Shown piece after piece: positions 1 to 5,621 of a DNA stretch of 5,621 nt; within the stretch, counting starts at the first letter, position 1; each line of letters opens with the position of its first letter. The DNA comes from Coriobacteriia bacterium (GTDB lineage: Bacteria > Actinomycetota > Coriobacteriia > Coriobacteriales > UBA8131), in contig WQXX01000077.1 of NCBI GenBank assembly GCA_009781535.1, forward strand, positions 1 to 5,621. The letters run 5' to 3'. The notes under the pieces are model-generated. The model was given only the letters and a program-made list of their open reading frames with translations, did no database searches and was not told where the DNA came from. A program made the position numbers and the translations under genes.

Positions 1-2423
1 CACTCGCCGTTGGGGGCAATAAGTGAGCCTGTAATGATATCCCCAGCTAGATGGATATTGCTGAGGTGAGCGGCAGACGTGCTGATAAACTCGGTGGTAT
101 AGGAAGCGATTTTATTCGTAATGCCTAAAGCTTCAGCTTGCTCAGTGCTGAGTTGGGGCTTGAGGATATCAGTATAAACCGTGACAGAACGCGCGCTGGG
201 GTCTACTGTGTCGGGCGCACCAAAGACAAGTGTATCCAAATCCAAGGCAAGCCTTGTATAGTCGATGCCTGAACCCTCGATGCTATCGACGATGATAAGC
301 TTGCCGTCTTCATCCACCTTAAAGGACGCGTCGACTGGCTCTACGCGCGAATCATCCGTCTCAGTGATGCGACCGAAGTCTAAGATGATCTTTTCTGCAT
401 CAAAATTCGCGACCAACTTAGCTGCAGCTCCTGTTTCTGCATTCGCAGGCACGATCAAAGTGGTCACCCAGGATCTGAGATCCTTGCTCTCCACAACCCA
501 GGAATCTCCGCCGTCTTCTGAAATGAACTCGACAGAGGCTTCGGTCGCAGCCTGGATCTGAGCGCGAAGTGATTCCGACTTCTCCTCATCGATTACGCGA
601 TAGGTTATGGACATCGGAACAACGATGGCTCGCGCATCGCTTAAGTAGGCAGTATTAAGCGCCTTGACAAACTGCTCGTGGTTGACGACAAATCCATTAC
701 TCCCTGGGTTTACCTTAAAGCCCTGGTCAGTTGTATAAATGAACGCCTCGATAAGCTCATAACCGATAGCGTTGGTGATGATGCGTTCAAGTGAATGAAG
801 CTGAGCAGGGGCAAACTTTAAGGTCGCGTCAAGCGCTACTCCAGCAAAGGTCGCTGTAATGCGGCCAAAAAGGGAGTTCTTGCCTCGTCCAACCGCATAC
901 GCCTGCTCGGCAAGGCTCTTGCCATCCACAGCTAAGCCAAGCGTTGCGGCTGAGATGCTCCAGGACTGCGTATCCGCCGAGGCGCTGGCTGTATCCTTGT
1001 ACGAGGCTACCCCTCCAGTGAGATCGGCTGTCTTAGAATTGATTCCAGCGTTAGCCGCCTCCGTCGAGGCGAACAGGTTAACAGGTGTGCTTGCTACCTT
1101 TTTCGCTAGCTCCCGTTCGAGAAGCTCGGAAGCTTGTTCGATTGTCATACTCCCCACCTCAACTCCAGAGATGGTAACTCCGGTATGGATCTTTCCAAAG
1201 TTGCGTATCCCGTCAAAGCAGTAGAAGGCAAGCAGTATGATGATGAAAACGGCTAATATTGCTAAAATAACTCGCAATATTAAAGGCAGTCTGAAAGAAT
1301 CGGACGACAGTTGCATCTTTGCTAAACCCTGAAAACCACCAGTGCCTCTATTGCCGCCGACACTCCGTCCACTAACAAACGCCCCCTCGCCCGCATACGC
1401 ATACGTTCGCGGACTTTTTGTTACCTTCCGTGTCTTGAGATTCAAACGGTCTTGTTGCGCTGAATGTGGATTGTTCATTGTGTCTCCCAACACAGCAGGG
1501 CTAATCGGCAAAGCATTCCTTGATTCGTTCAGGTCGTCAGAGATTGCAGATTTTCTTGATTCATTCAGATTATCAGAGTTTACAGGTTTTCTCGATTCAC
1601 TCGGTTTATCTGAGCTTACAGATTTTCTCGGTGAAGCCAGGTTTACTGTCTTTGCGGGATTTCTTGACGTTGCAAAACTACCCAACGCAGTCAGTCGTCC
1701 CAGATTGGCAGATCTTCCCGCCGCAGTAGATGATTTTGGTGCAAGAGATGCGCCTGTTGCAACCGGCCGTCCTGGTGAAATAGGCCAGATTCCGCGGATA
1801 GTTTTTGGATCCACCGGATCATGATGCCGCGCATAACCTACGCCACGTGCGATATAGATAGCGGCAGTTGTTATCGACAAGATCATGCCGATATACAAAA
1901 GCCAGATGCCAAGATAGCCCGGTTGCTCGCCCCAACCTGGCAGGAAGGCGGCCTCCACCAGTCCTGCTCCCGGCAGCATCGGGTTGCCCAGGATAAGCCC
2001 GCAAAAGCCAGCCATTGCGAACACGGTTGTGACCTTTCCGAGAAAGACGACCTCGAATTCCTTGTCAAAACGCATCTTCTGATACACCGTCAAGACGAGC
2101 ATGGCGGCGTCGCGAGCTAATAACAAGATGAGAATCCACAGTGGTAGGCGTCCTATGATAAAAACGCCAACGACTCCGACGACTATAAGAAGACGATCGA
2201 CGAGGGGGTCGAACTGCTGGCCGATTCTCGATACCTGGTTTAAGAGGCGTGCGACCAAACCATCAAGGAAGTCGGTGCTGGCAGCTATCATAAAGACGAT
2301 GAAGGCTGCGACGTCGTTATGAAAACCAAGGAACAGCACCAGGTAAACAGGCAGGAGCAGAAGCCGGATCAGGGTCAACAGATTGGGGATAGTAAGGATT
2401 CTGTCGTCTGCTTCTACCATCAT
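1..2423 (-). CDS. CDP-alcohol phosphatidyltransferase fused in frame to a VanW/YoaR-type envelope protein (3' end off window)
   Basis: One stop-free frame of 807 visible codons. Residues 1-200 form a six-helix CDP-alcohol phosphatidyltransferase, which condenses a CDP-activated lipid with an alcohol at the inner membrane face. The whole family motif is present: D51, D54-G55, A58-R59, G68, D72, D76. The NQVSRIG wording recalls actinobacterial PgsA/eukaryotic-type cardiolipin synthases, so phosphatidylglycerophosphate or cardiolipin synthesis are both possible. Residues 205-375 are a basic, Ser/Asn-rich linker with 12-residue repeats. A hydrophobic helix spans about 379-402. Residues 412-610 resemble PG_binding_4 (YoaR) modules (HTGVTISGVEVGSMT; later DGKSLAEQAYAVGRG). 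Residues 785-807 (SNIHLAGDIITGSLIAPNGE) look like the start of a VanW domain, cut at the window edge. The start is the first of two ATGs. An in-frame TAA lies just upstream, and the ATG overlaps the mobA stop as ATGA. Domain calls are solid; whether cells make one fused chain or also a separate protein from 1478 is open. Confidence 0.8.
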   Translation of the reverse strand, partial: MMVEADDRILTIPNLLTLIRLLLLPVYLVLFLGFHNDVAAFIVFMIAASTDFLDGLVARLLNQVSRIGQQFDPLVDRLLIVVGVVGVFIIGRLPLWILILLLARDAAMLVLTVYQKMRFDKEFEVVFLGKVTTVFAMAGFCGLILGNPMLPGAGLVEAAFLPGWGEQPGYLGIWLLYIGMILSITTAAIYIARGVGYARHHDPVDPKTIRGIWPISPGRPVATGASLAPKSSTAAGRSANLGRLTALGSFATSRNPAKTVNLASPRKSVSSDKPSESRKPVNSDNLNESRKSAISDDLNESRNALPISPAVLGDTMNNPHSAQQDRLNLKTRKVTKSPRTYAYAGEGAFVSGRSVGGNRGTGGFQGLAKMQLSSDSFRLPLILRVILAILAVFIIILLAFYCFDGIRNFGKIHTGVTISGVEVGSMTIEQASELLERELAKKVASTPVNLFASTEAANAGINSKTADLTGGVASYKDTASASADTQSWSISAATLGLAVDGKSLAEQAYAVGRGKNSLFGRITATFAGVALDATLKFAPAQLHSLERIITNAIGYELIEAFIYTTDQGFKVNPGSNGFVVNHEQFVKALNTAYLSDARAIVVPMSITYRVIDEEKSESLRAQIQAATEASVEFISEDGGDSWVVESKDLRSWVTTLIVPANAETGAAAKLVANFDAEKIILDFGRITETDDSRVEPVDASFKVDEDGKLIIVDSIEGSGIDYTRLALDLDTLVFGAPDTVDPSARSVTVYTDILKPQLSTEQAEALGITNKIASYTTEFISTSAAHLSNIHLAGDIITGSLIAPNGE
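1484..1488 (-). promoter_or_regulatory. Candidate internal Shine-Dalgarno for a separate VanW protein starting at 1478
   Basis: On the minus strand GGGAG is followed by a 5-base spacer (ACACA) and an ATG at 1478-1476, in the same frame as the long fusion. Initiation here would give a protein whose first 60 residues are basic and cytoplasmic, followed by one membrane helix and the envelope domain: the normal layout of a stand-alone VanW/YoaR protein. This start has a better ribosome site than the upstream start at 2423. Ordinary annotation might split the frame here, but no stop separates the two halves. Confidence 0.45.
1522..1629. repeat. 36-bp tandem repeat, three units, encoding a 12-residue linker repeat
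   Basis: Three contiguous 36-bp units lie at 1522-1557, 1558-1593 and 1594-1629. By eye about 28 of 36 bases match between units 1 and 2, and about 30 of 36 between units 2 and 3. A degenerate fourth copy follows at 1630-1665. Read on the minus strand the coded units are SPRKSVSSDKPS, ESRKPVNSDNLN and ESRKSAISDDLN, with a weaker TSRNPAKTVNLA before them. The unit length is a multiple of three, so copy-number change keeps the fusion in frame. The repeat lies in the linker between the lipid enzyme and the envelope domain. Confidence 0.9.
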
Positions 2424-3190
2424 CGCCCAGCATCTTGCTTATGTTGGTTGCTGATAAGATTGTTGGAAAAATAACTACAAACCGGGTGATGGCAACGCGA
2501 ATGCTCGGGATCGGAGGAAACATGGACGGGATCGTCAGAATCCATGGAGCCGTCAGCCGTGGTCATCGTGCCCGCAAGGATCCTTTGCTCTATGGCAGCC
2601 AACTCTTGAGGGGTGTTGACGTTGATGAGGTTGCCGCCACGTGGATCGATCTCAAGCATAGCCTGCCGCTCGAGCTTGATGAGATGTGCATGCTCGTACC
2701 AGATCGTCGCCCTCGTCTGTCCATCATCCAATGCAGCCTTAACGAGCGGCAGGCAGGTCTCGCGACGATAGACCGCGTGGAAGGGCTCGTAACCATGACT
2801 GACGTGCGGCACAACAGCATCAGCTCCGGTTGCAACCAGGATATCCCTCTGTGCAAGTAGAATCGGCGCTGAGGGAAATATCATGTCACATGCCACGACA
2901 GCCACATAAGGATTTTGTGCATAATACAAAGCCGTGTACATGCCGTTAAGCGCACTGCGCTCCTCATATACGTCTGCACACAAAGAAAGTTTGCCATGTC
3001 TTGCTTTGCTGCACAGGAAAGCAAGGCTTTCTGGCTCGTTGGTGGTTATGATCAGCTCATCAGCAATATGACCGAGACGCAGCAAACCACGACAAATCAA
3101 AGGAGCGCCGCAGAAAGGCACAAGAGCCTTGGAGCTACCCATCCGTTTTGATTCGCCACCAGCCTGCAATACAACCGTCAGTTTTTCCAT
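2420..3190 (-). CDS. mobA: MobA-like nucleotidyltransferase (probable molybdenum cofactor guanylyltransferase)
   Basis: A cytoplasmic GT-A-fold NTP transferase. MobA enzymes join GMP from GTP to molybdopterin to make the dinucleotide form of the cofactor. The N-terminal nucleotide loop is clear: L8-x-AGG-x-S-x-RMG-x2-KAL (residues 8-23). Further family signs are the NGMYTAL segment (82-88), the metal-binding CDM (101-103), EPFHAVYRR (135-143) and NVNTPQEL (190-197). The recognisable domain ends near residue 205, the usual MobA size. The remaining 50 residues form an unrecognised Ser/Asp/His-rich tail containing C-x-x-x-x-C with two His (SRCHHPVCSY). The ATG start is supported by the motif lying at once behind it, but no good Shine-Dalgarno precedes it. 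The stop overlaps the next gene by ATGA. Some relatives transfer other nucleotides (MocA-type CMP, or sugar-1-phosphates), and no other cofactor gene is in view, so the substrate is likely but not proven. Confidence 0.82.
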   Translation of the reverse strand: MEKLTVVLQAGGESKRMGSSKALVPFCGAPLICRGLLRLGHIADELIITTNEPESLAFLCSKARHGKLSLCADVYEERSALNGMYTALYYAQNPYVAVVACDMIFPSAPILLAQRDILVATGADAVVPHVSHGYEPFHAVYRRETCLPLVKAALDDGQTRATIWYEHAHLIKLERQAMLEIDPRGGNLINVNTPQELAAIEQRILAGTMTTADGSMDSDDPVHVSSDPEHSRCHHPVCSYFSNNLISNQHKQDAGR

Positions 3191-3258
3191 ATAAACAACA
3201 ATCCGTCAGCTTTCTCAGGGTACGACACACCGACGGGCTTCCATCAGAAATCCGTCGG
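3175..3258 (-). promoter_or_regulatory. mobA leader with mutually exclusive stem-loops (putative RNA switch)
   Basis: In minus-strand RNA order there are segments A (3258-3252, CCGACGG), B (3236-3230, CCGUCGG), C (3209-3203, CUGACGG) and D (3181-3175, CUGACGG). D lies inside the first codons of mobA. B can pair perfectly with A, or with C or D through one G-U each, but with only one at a time. A, C and D each sit in a similar stretch, G-A-A-A-rich then CYGACGG. The complementarity is directly visible; a regulatory role is inference. It does not look like the much longer Moco riboswitch. Confidence 0.35.
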
Positions 3259-3263
3259 TTTTT
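3229..3263 (+). terminator. Stem-loop followed by a T-run (plus-strand orientation)
   Basis: ACCGACGG (3229-3236) pairs with CCGTCGGT (3252-3259), an 8-bp stem with a 15-base loop, and TTTTT occupies 3259-3263. This is intrinsic-terminator geometry, but only for plus-strand transcription, and no plus-strand gene lies upstream. For the minus-strand mnmA there is no T-run after the stem. It may stop antisense transcription or simply be part of the mobA leader fold. Confidence 0.3.
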
Positions 3264-3275
3264 CCTTACAGGCAT

Positions 3276-3281
3276 AGTATA
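3276..3281 (-). promoter_or_regulatory. Candidate -10 element for mobA
   Basis: TATACT on the minus strand, one base from the TATAAT consensus, lies in the gap behind mnmA. It would start RNA near 3269 and give a leader of about 79 bases containing the CYGACGG hairpin segments. No convincing -35 hexamer is seen at 16-18 bases, so mobA could instead be read through from mnmA. Confidence 0.3.
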
Positions 3282-3327
3282 ACAACTGTGTTCTGCTTAG
3301 AAGTTGGCATATCGGTAGCGTGAAGGC

Positions 3328-4482
3328 TCAAGTCGTCTGCATGATGGTACCACCGGCAAGCACGATCGCGTTGTCCAGACTGTCATAACACACCAGTGCT
3401 TGCCCGCGCGCCAGGTCGCTTACGGGTTCGTCGTAGGTGACCTTAAGTGTAGTGGGGCCAAGTTGCTCCAATTGTGCCGAGCGCGGTGTACAACGGTAGC
3501 GATGACGTGCGAAAACTCTCAGCGGCTTTGTGTGTCCGATGGTTTCCTGCTGCGTGAACACATCATCTGAAGGTTGAAGCTGCTCAAAACATGCACCGGA
3601 TATGAGGTTTGCATCCTCCAGAACAGCTATCGTCGCACCTAACTCCGCGCGTGGCGCAACGATAACCGTGTTGCTCGTTGCGACTATCTCCTTGACATAC
3701 AGCGGTGCGGCGGCGGCAATACCGATACCTTTGCGCTGCCCGATGGTAAAGTTGATGATGCCGTCGTGAGCGCCGAGCTTTTTACCTTCTGCGTCGATAA
3801 TCAAACCCGGTTCTATCTTCAAATCCTCTGCGTGCTCAGCCATCCACTGGCGGATAAATGATGCATGGTCTCCGGCTGGAATAAAACAGATATCCTGACT
3901 CTCCTCTTTTTGGGCGATATGAAAACCAAGCTGGCTTGCGGTGGCGCGAACCTGCTCTTTGGCCAACGAACCAAGCGGAAAACGCACATATGCAAGCTGC
4001 TCCTGCGTAAGCCCATACAACACATAACTCTGATCTTTGTTGGCATCAACGGCCGTCCTGAGAAGATAACGTCCGCTGGGATTGTCAAACTCGACGCGAG
4101 CATAGTGCCCTGTTGCTACGCAATCAAAGCCCATCTCACGGGCGCGCCGGATGAAGAGCCCGAACTTGAGGAACCGGTTGCAATCGATACAGGGGTTAGG
4201 CGTCGCGCCCTGAGCGTAGGTTGTGACAAAACGCTTGACGACCTGCTCGGCAAAGGTATCGGCAAAGTCGAATGTGTAGTGTGGTATGCCCAGACGCGCG
4301 CAGATTACGCGCGCGTCTTGGATATCTGCCGTCGTGCTGCAGGCACAGGAATCCTGGTGGTCAAAGAGCTTCATGGTCGCACCGACACAGTCATATCCTG
4401 CCTGCTGCATAAGCCAAGCAGCGACGGAGCTGTCCACTCCCCCACTCATCGCGATCAATGCTGTCGGCCGATTTGTCTGCAT
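3328..4482 (-). CDS. mnmA: tRNA-specific 2-thiouridylase MnmA
   Basis: Cytoplasmic enzyme that adenylates U34 of Lys, Glu and Gln tRNAs and inserts sulfur to form the 2-thiouridine part of the modified wobble base. At 384 residues it is near the family's usual size of about 360-380. The PP-loop ATP site is SGGVDSS (13-19). The two catalytic cysteines are present: C98 in NPCIDCN (96-102) and C199 in SQDICF (195-200). GHYAR (125-129), DQSYVLYGL (150-158) and FTIGQRKGIGI (245-255) are further family signatures, and the C-terminal beta-barrel region runs to the end. Nothing is missing or broken. The ATG lies 11 residues before the PP-loop, as expected. It has no Shine-Dalgarno, while a -10-like TATGAT sits six bases upstream, suggesting a leaderless message. 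The gene is transcribed away from the peptidase; mobA follows after 137 bp on the same strand. Confidence 0.97.
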   Translation of the reverse strand: MQTNRPTALIAMSGGVDSSVAAWLMQQAGYDCVGATMKLFDHQDSCACSTTADIQDARVICARLGIPHYTFDFADTFAEQVVKRFVTTYAQGATPNPCIDCNRFLKFGLFIRRAREMGFDCVATGHYARVEFDNPSGRYLLRTAVDANKDQSYVLYGLTQEQLAYVRFPLGSLAKEQVRATASQLGFHIAQKEESQDICFIPAGDHASFIRQWMAEHAEDLKIEPGLIIDAEGKKLGAHDGIINFTIGQRKGIGIAAAAPLYVKEIVATSNTVIVAPRAELGATIAVLEDANLISGACFEQLQPSDDVFTQQETIGHTKPLRVFARHRYRCTPRSAQLEQLGPTTLKVTYDEPVSDLARGQALVCYDSLDNAIVLAGGTIMQTT

Positions 4483-4488
4483 GGGATA

Positions 4489-4494
4489 ATCATA
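4489..4494 (-). promoter_or_regulatory. Candidate mnmA -10 element, leaderless geometry
   Basis: TATGAT on the minus strand matches five of six consensus bases. Its last base is at 4489, so the usual +1 seven bases on falls exactly on the A of the mnmA ATG at 4482. No ribosome site precedes that ATG. A consensus -35 is absent: the best hexamer at 18-base spacing matches only three of six. The upstream position is filled by the 20-bp duplicated element. Confidence 0.4.
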
Positions 4495-4496
4495 CT

Positions 4497-4536
4497 AAAC
4501 TAATACCTGAAAGATTAAACTAATACCTGAAAGATT
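4497..4536. repeat. Perfect 20-bp tandem duplication in the mnmA/peptidase divergent spacer
   Basis: AAACTAATACCTGAAAGATT occurs at 4497-4516 and again, identically, at 4517-4536. The 20-bp period is close to two helical turns, so both copies face the same side of DNA. The block covers about -15 to -54 relative to the predicted mnmA start of transcription, including the -35 position. It could be a pair of operator sites or a recent slippage duplication. The rest of the 4483-4652 spacer holds no gene that I can support. Confidence 0.85.
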
Positions 4537-4640
4537 ATTCACGTTGCAACGCGCGGGCGCGATAGAAACTCAGGTACACCAAGCGCTCATGTGCAACAGG
4601 CGCACAGCAATCAATCAAGGGGACATGGCAATCTACCAAA

Positions 4641-4646
4641 GAGAGG
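4641..4646 (+). promoter_or_regulatory. Ribosome binding site of the P1 peptidase
   Basis: GAGAGG followed by a six-base spacer and ATG at 4653. This decides the start: the other nearby ATG (4625) is out of frame. No clear -10/-35 pair for this gene is visible in the spacer. Confidence 0.6.
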
Positions 4647-4652
4647 TGCACG

Positions 4653-5621
4653 ATGGATAACGAGGGTCAGATACGAAGCAAGGCATGGGAGCAGGCTCAT
4701 GGAATCGTTGTCGGCAGTACTGCTGGGCTTCCCGATGGTTTTGCGGTCGGCTTTGCACAAAACTCTGAGACAGGCACGGGATGTACCGTCGTGCTTTGTG
4801 AATCAGGCGCTGTAGGTGGAGTTGCCGTGCTCGGTGCGGCGCCTGCAACGCGAGAGACCGACCTTCTGCGCTCAGAAAACACCGTCGACACGGTACATGG
4901 TCTCGTGCTCAGCGGCGGCAGCGCTTTTGGCCTTGACGCTGCATCAGGTGTGGTGCGTTTACTCGAAGAGCGCGGCATAGGTTTATCTTTCAGCAACCGA
5001 ACGGTCCCGATCGTTGTTGGCGCTTCGTTGTTTGACCTCGAGGTCGGCGACGGAAAGGTTACTCCAGATCCAGAGATGGGATATCTCGCTGCCAAAAAAG
5101 CGCTAAGCTCCACGGGATGCTCGCTTGAGGTTGGGAATGTAGGCGCCGGCACAGGCGCTACCGTTGGCAAAATGCTCGGTATGGGCTTTTGCATGAAGGG
5201 CGGTTTTGGAGCGGCAAGTATTGCTGTTGACAATCTGGTGATAACCGCTCTCGTTGCAGTCAATGCCCTGGGATGTGTTTATGACCGTGTTGCAAACTCT
5301 TTGGTTGCCGGCGTGCGCAGCCCCTTTGCGCCAGACAGTTTGCTTGACCCCTACCAGGCGCTAGGGTTTTTGGCAGGAATGCAAGTTGAGGCAGGAATGC
5401 CCGCGACTGAGTCCGCCACTGATGCAGCCGAAATGGATGCCCCGATACCAGGTAGCAATACCACCATCGGCTGCATTCTTACCAACGCGAAACTCACTAA
5501 GACACAGGCGAATCGTATCGCGCTGGTAAGCCATGACGGATATGCGCGTGCCATCGAGCCCGTTCATACCTCATTTGACGGAGACGCCATTTTCTGCCTG
5601 TCACATGGTGATGTTATCGCA
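4653..5621 (+). CDS. P1 family peptidase (DmpA/BapA-like, S58 fold), 3' end off window
   Basis: A self-processing N-terminal-nucleophile hydrolase of the DmpA/BapA family; characterised members release N-terminal residues from peptides or beta-amino-acid peptides. The 323 visible residues cover nearly the whole family length. Recognisable blocks are GIVVGSTAGLPDGFAVG (17-33), GCTVVL (43-48), VHGLVLSGGSAFGLDAASGV (81-100), GNVGAGTGATVGK (161-173), PGSNTTIGCILTNAKL (266-281) and the C-terminal HDGYARAIEPVHTSFDGDAIF (294-314). Aligned by eye to DmpA, whose chain is cut before Ser250, the nucleophile here is probably T270, with cleavage after N269. This is a Thr rather than a Ser. No signal peptide is seen, so it is likely cytoplasmic. 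It diverges from mnmA, with 170 bp between the starts. The physiological substrate cannot be told from sequence. The stop codon lies beyond the window, probably close. Confidence 0.93.
   Translation, partial: MDNEGQIRSKAWEQAHGIVVGSTAGLPDGFAVGFAQNSETGTGCTVVLCESGAVGGVAVLGAAPATRETDLLRSENTVDTVHGLVLSGGSAFGLDAASGVVRLLEERGIGLSFSNRTVPIVVGASLFDLEVGDGKVTPDPEMGYLAAKKALSSTGCSLEVGNVGAGTGATVGKMLGMGFCMKGGFGAASIAVDNLVITALVAVNALGCVYDRVANSLVAGVRSPFAPDSLLDPYQALGFLAGMQVEAGMPATESATDAAEMDAPIPGSNTTIGCILTNAKLTKTQANRIALVSHDGYARAIEPVHTSFDGDAIFCLSHGDVIA

Noticed and set aside
265..1224. Plus-strand open frames at 265-561 and 859-1224
   Set aside because: They lie opposite the VanW/YoaR coding region, show no family motif, and the minus-strand frame gives a coherent domain protein throughout.
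1..1478. Vancomycin-resistance gene because of the VanW domain
   Set aside because: VanW/YoaR domains are widespread in Gram-positive envelope proteins, and no vanHAX-type ligase or dehydrogenase is present here.
1522..1665. CRISPR-like array
   Set aside because: The repeats are contiguous without spacers, diverged, and in frame within a coding region.
1342..1824. Plus-strand 160-codon frame with repeated FLDS-type units
   Set aside because: The repeats are the complement of the 36-bp linker repeats. The minus-strand reading continues both domains of the fusion, so the plus frame is a shadow.
2317..2523. Minus-strand frame of 68 codons spanning the mobA end and the fusion start, considered as a frameshifted true mobA end
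   Set aside because: Its hydrophobic product matches no MobA C-terminus, and the ATGA overlap of the two main frames is a cleaner explanation.
2435..3151. Plus-strand frames at 2435-2860 and 2915-3151
   Set aside because: Antisense to the well-supported MobA-like protein, with no motifs of their own.
3175..3270. Molybdenum cofactor riboswitch ahead of mobA
   Set aside because: The leader is too short and lacks the multi-stem architecture of the known Moco RNA; only short alternative hairpins are seen.
3865..4503. Plus-strand 212-codon frame
   Set aside because: Antisense to mnmA, whose catalytic motifs are all intact; no recognisable product.
4697..5263. Minus-strand 188-codon frame rich in Pro, Ser and Thr
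   Set aside because: Antisense to the P1 peptidase; its composition is what the complement of a Gly/Ala/Val-rich frame gives.

Overview
The window holds four protein-coding reading frames and no RNA genes, insertion sequences or CRISPR arrays that I can see. The best guess for the source is a Gram-positive actinobacterium, possibly a Coriobacteriia/Eggerthellaceae member of intermediate GC. The hints are the actinobacterial style of the CDP-alcohol phosphotransferase motif (NQVSR followed by G-x3-D-P-x2-D-R), a VanW/YoaR-type envelope protein, a P1-family peptidase, and an mnmA start that looks leaderless. The taxonomic guess is inference from sequence style, not from a search.

Layout. On the minus strand, reading from high to low coordinates, come mnmA (4482-3328), then mobA-like (3190-2420), then a very long frame (2423 to the window edge). 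The last two overlap by four bases (ATGA), so they are probably translationally coupled. Diverging from mnmA on the plus strand is a P1-family peptidase (4653 to the right edge, cut off). The 170-bp divergent spacer (4483-4652) carries a perfect 20-bp tandem duplication. The 137-bp gap between mnmA and mobA carries a -10-like element and a family of short CCGTCRG repeats that can form mutually exclusive hairpins.

The most unusual object is the long minus-strand frame. It is open without a stop for 807 codons. It joins an intact CDP-alcohol phosphatidyltransferase domain (phospholipid head-group synthesis), a basic Ser/Asn/Arg-rich linker built from 12-residue (36-bp) tandem repeats, a seventh membrane helix, and an extracytoplasmic YoaR/PG_binding_4 region running into the start of a VanW domain. 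The topology fits a single fused protein: cytoplasmic lipid enzyme, cytoplasmic basic linker, one more membrane crossing, then an outside cell-wall domain. A good internal Shine-Dalgarno plus ATG at 1478 means a separate, shorter VanW protein may also, or instead, be made.

Functionally the genes are mixed: tRNA wobble-uridine thiolation (mnmA), molybdenum-cofactor nucleotide transfer (mobA-like), membrane lipid plus cell envelope (the fusion) and a self-processing peptidase. I see no single pathway uniting them. The local story of interest is the lipid/cell-wall fusion and the regulatory repeats in the two intergenic gaps.
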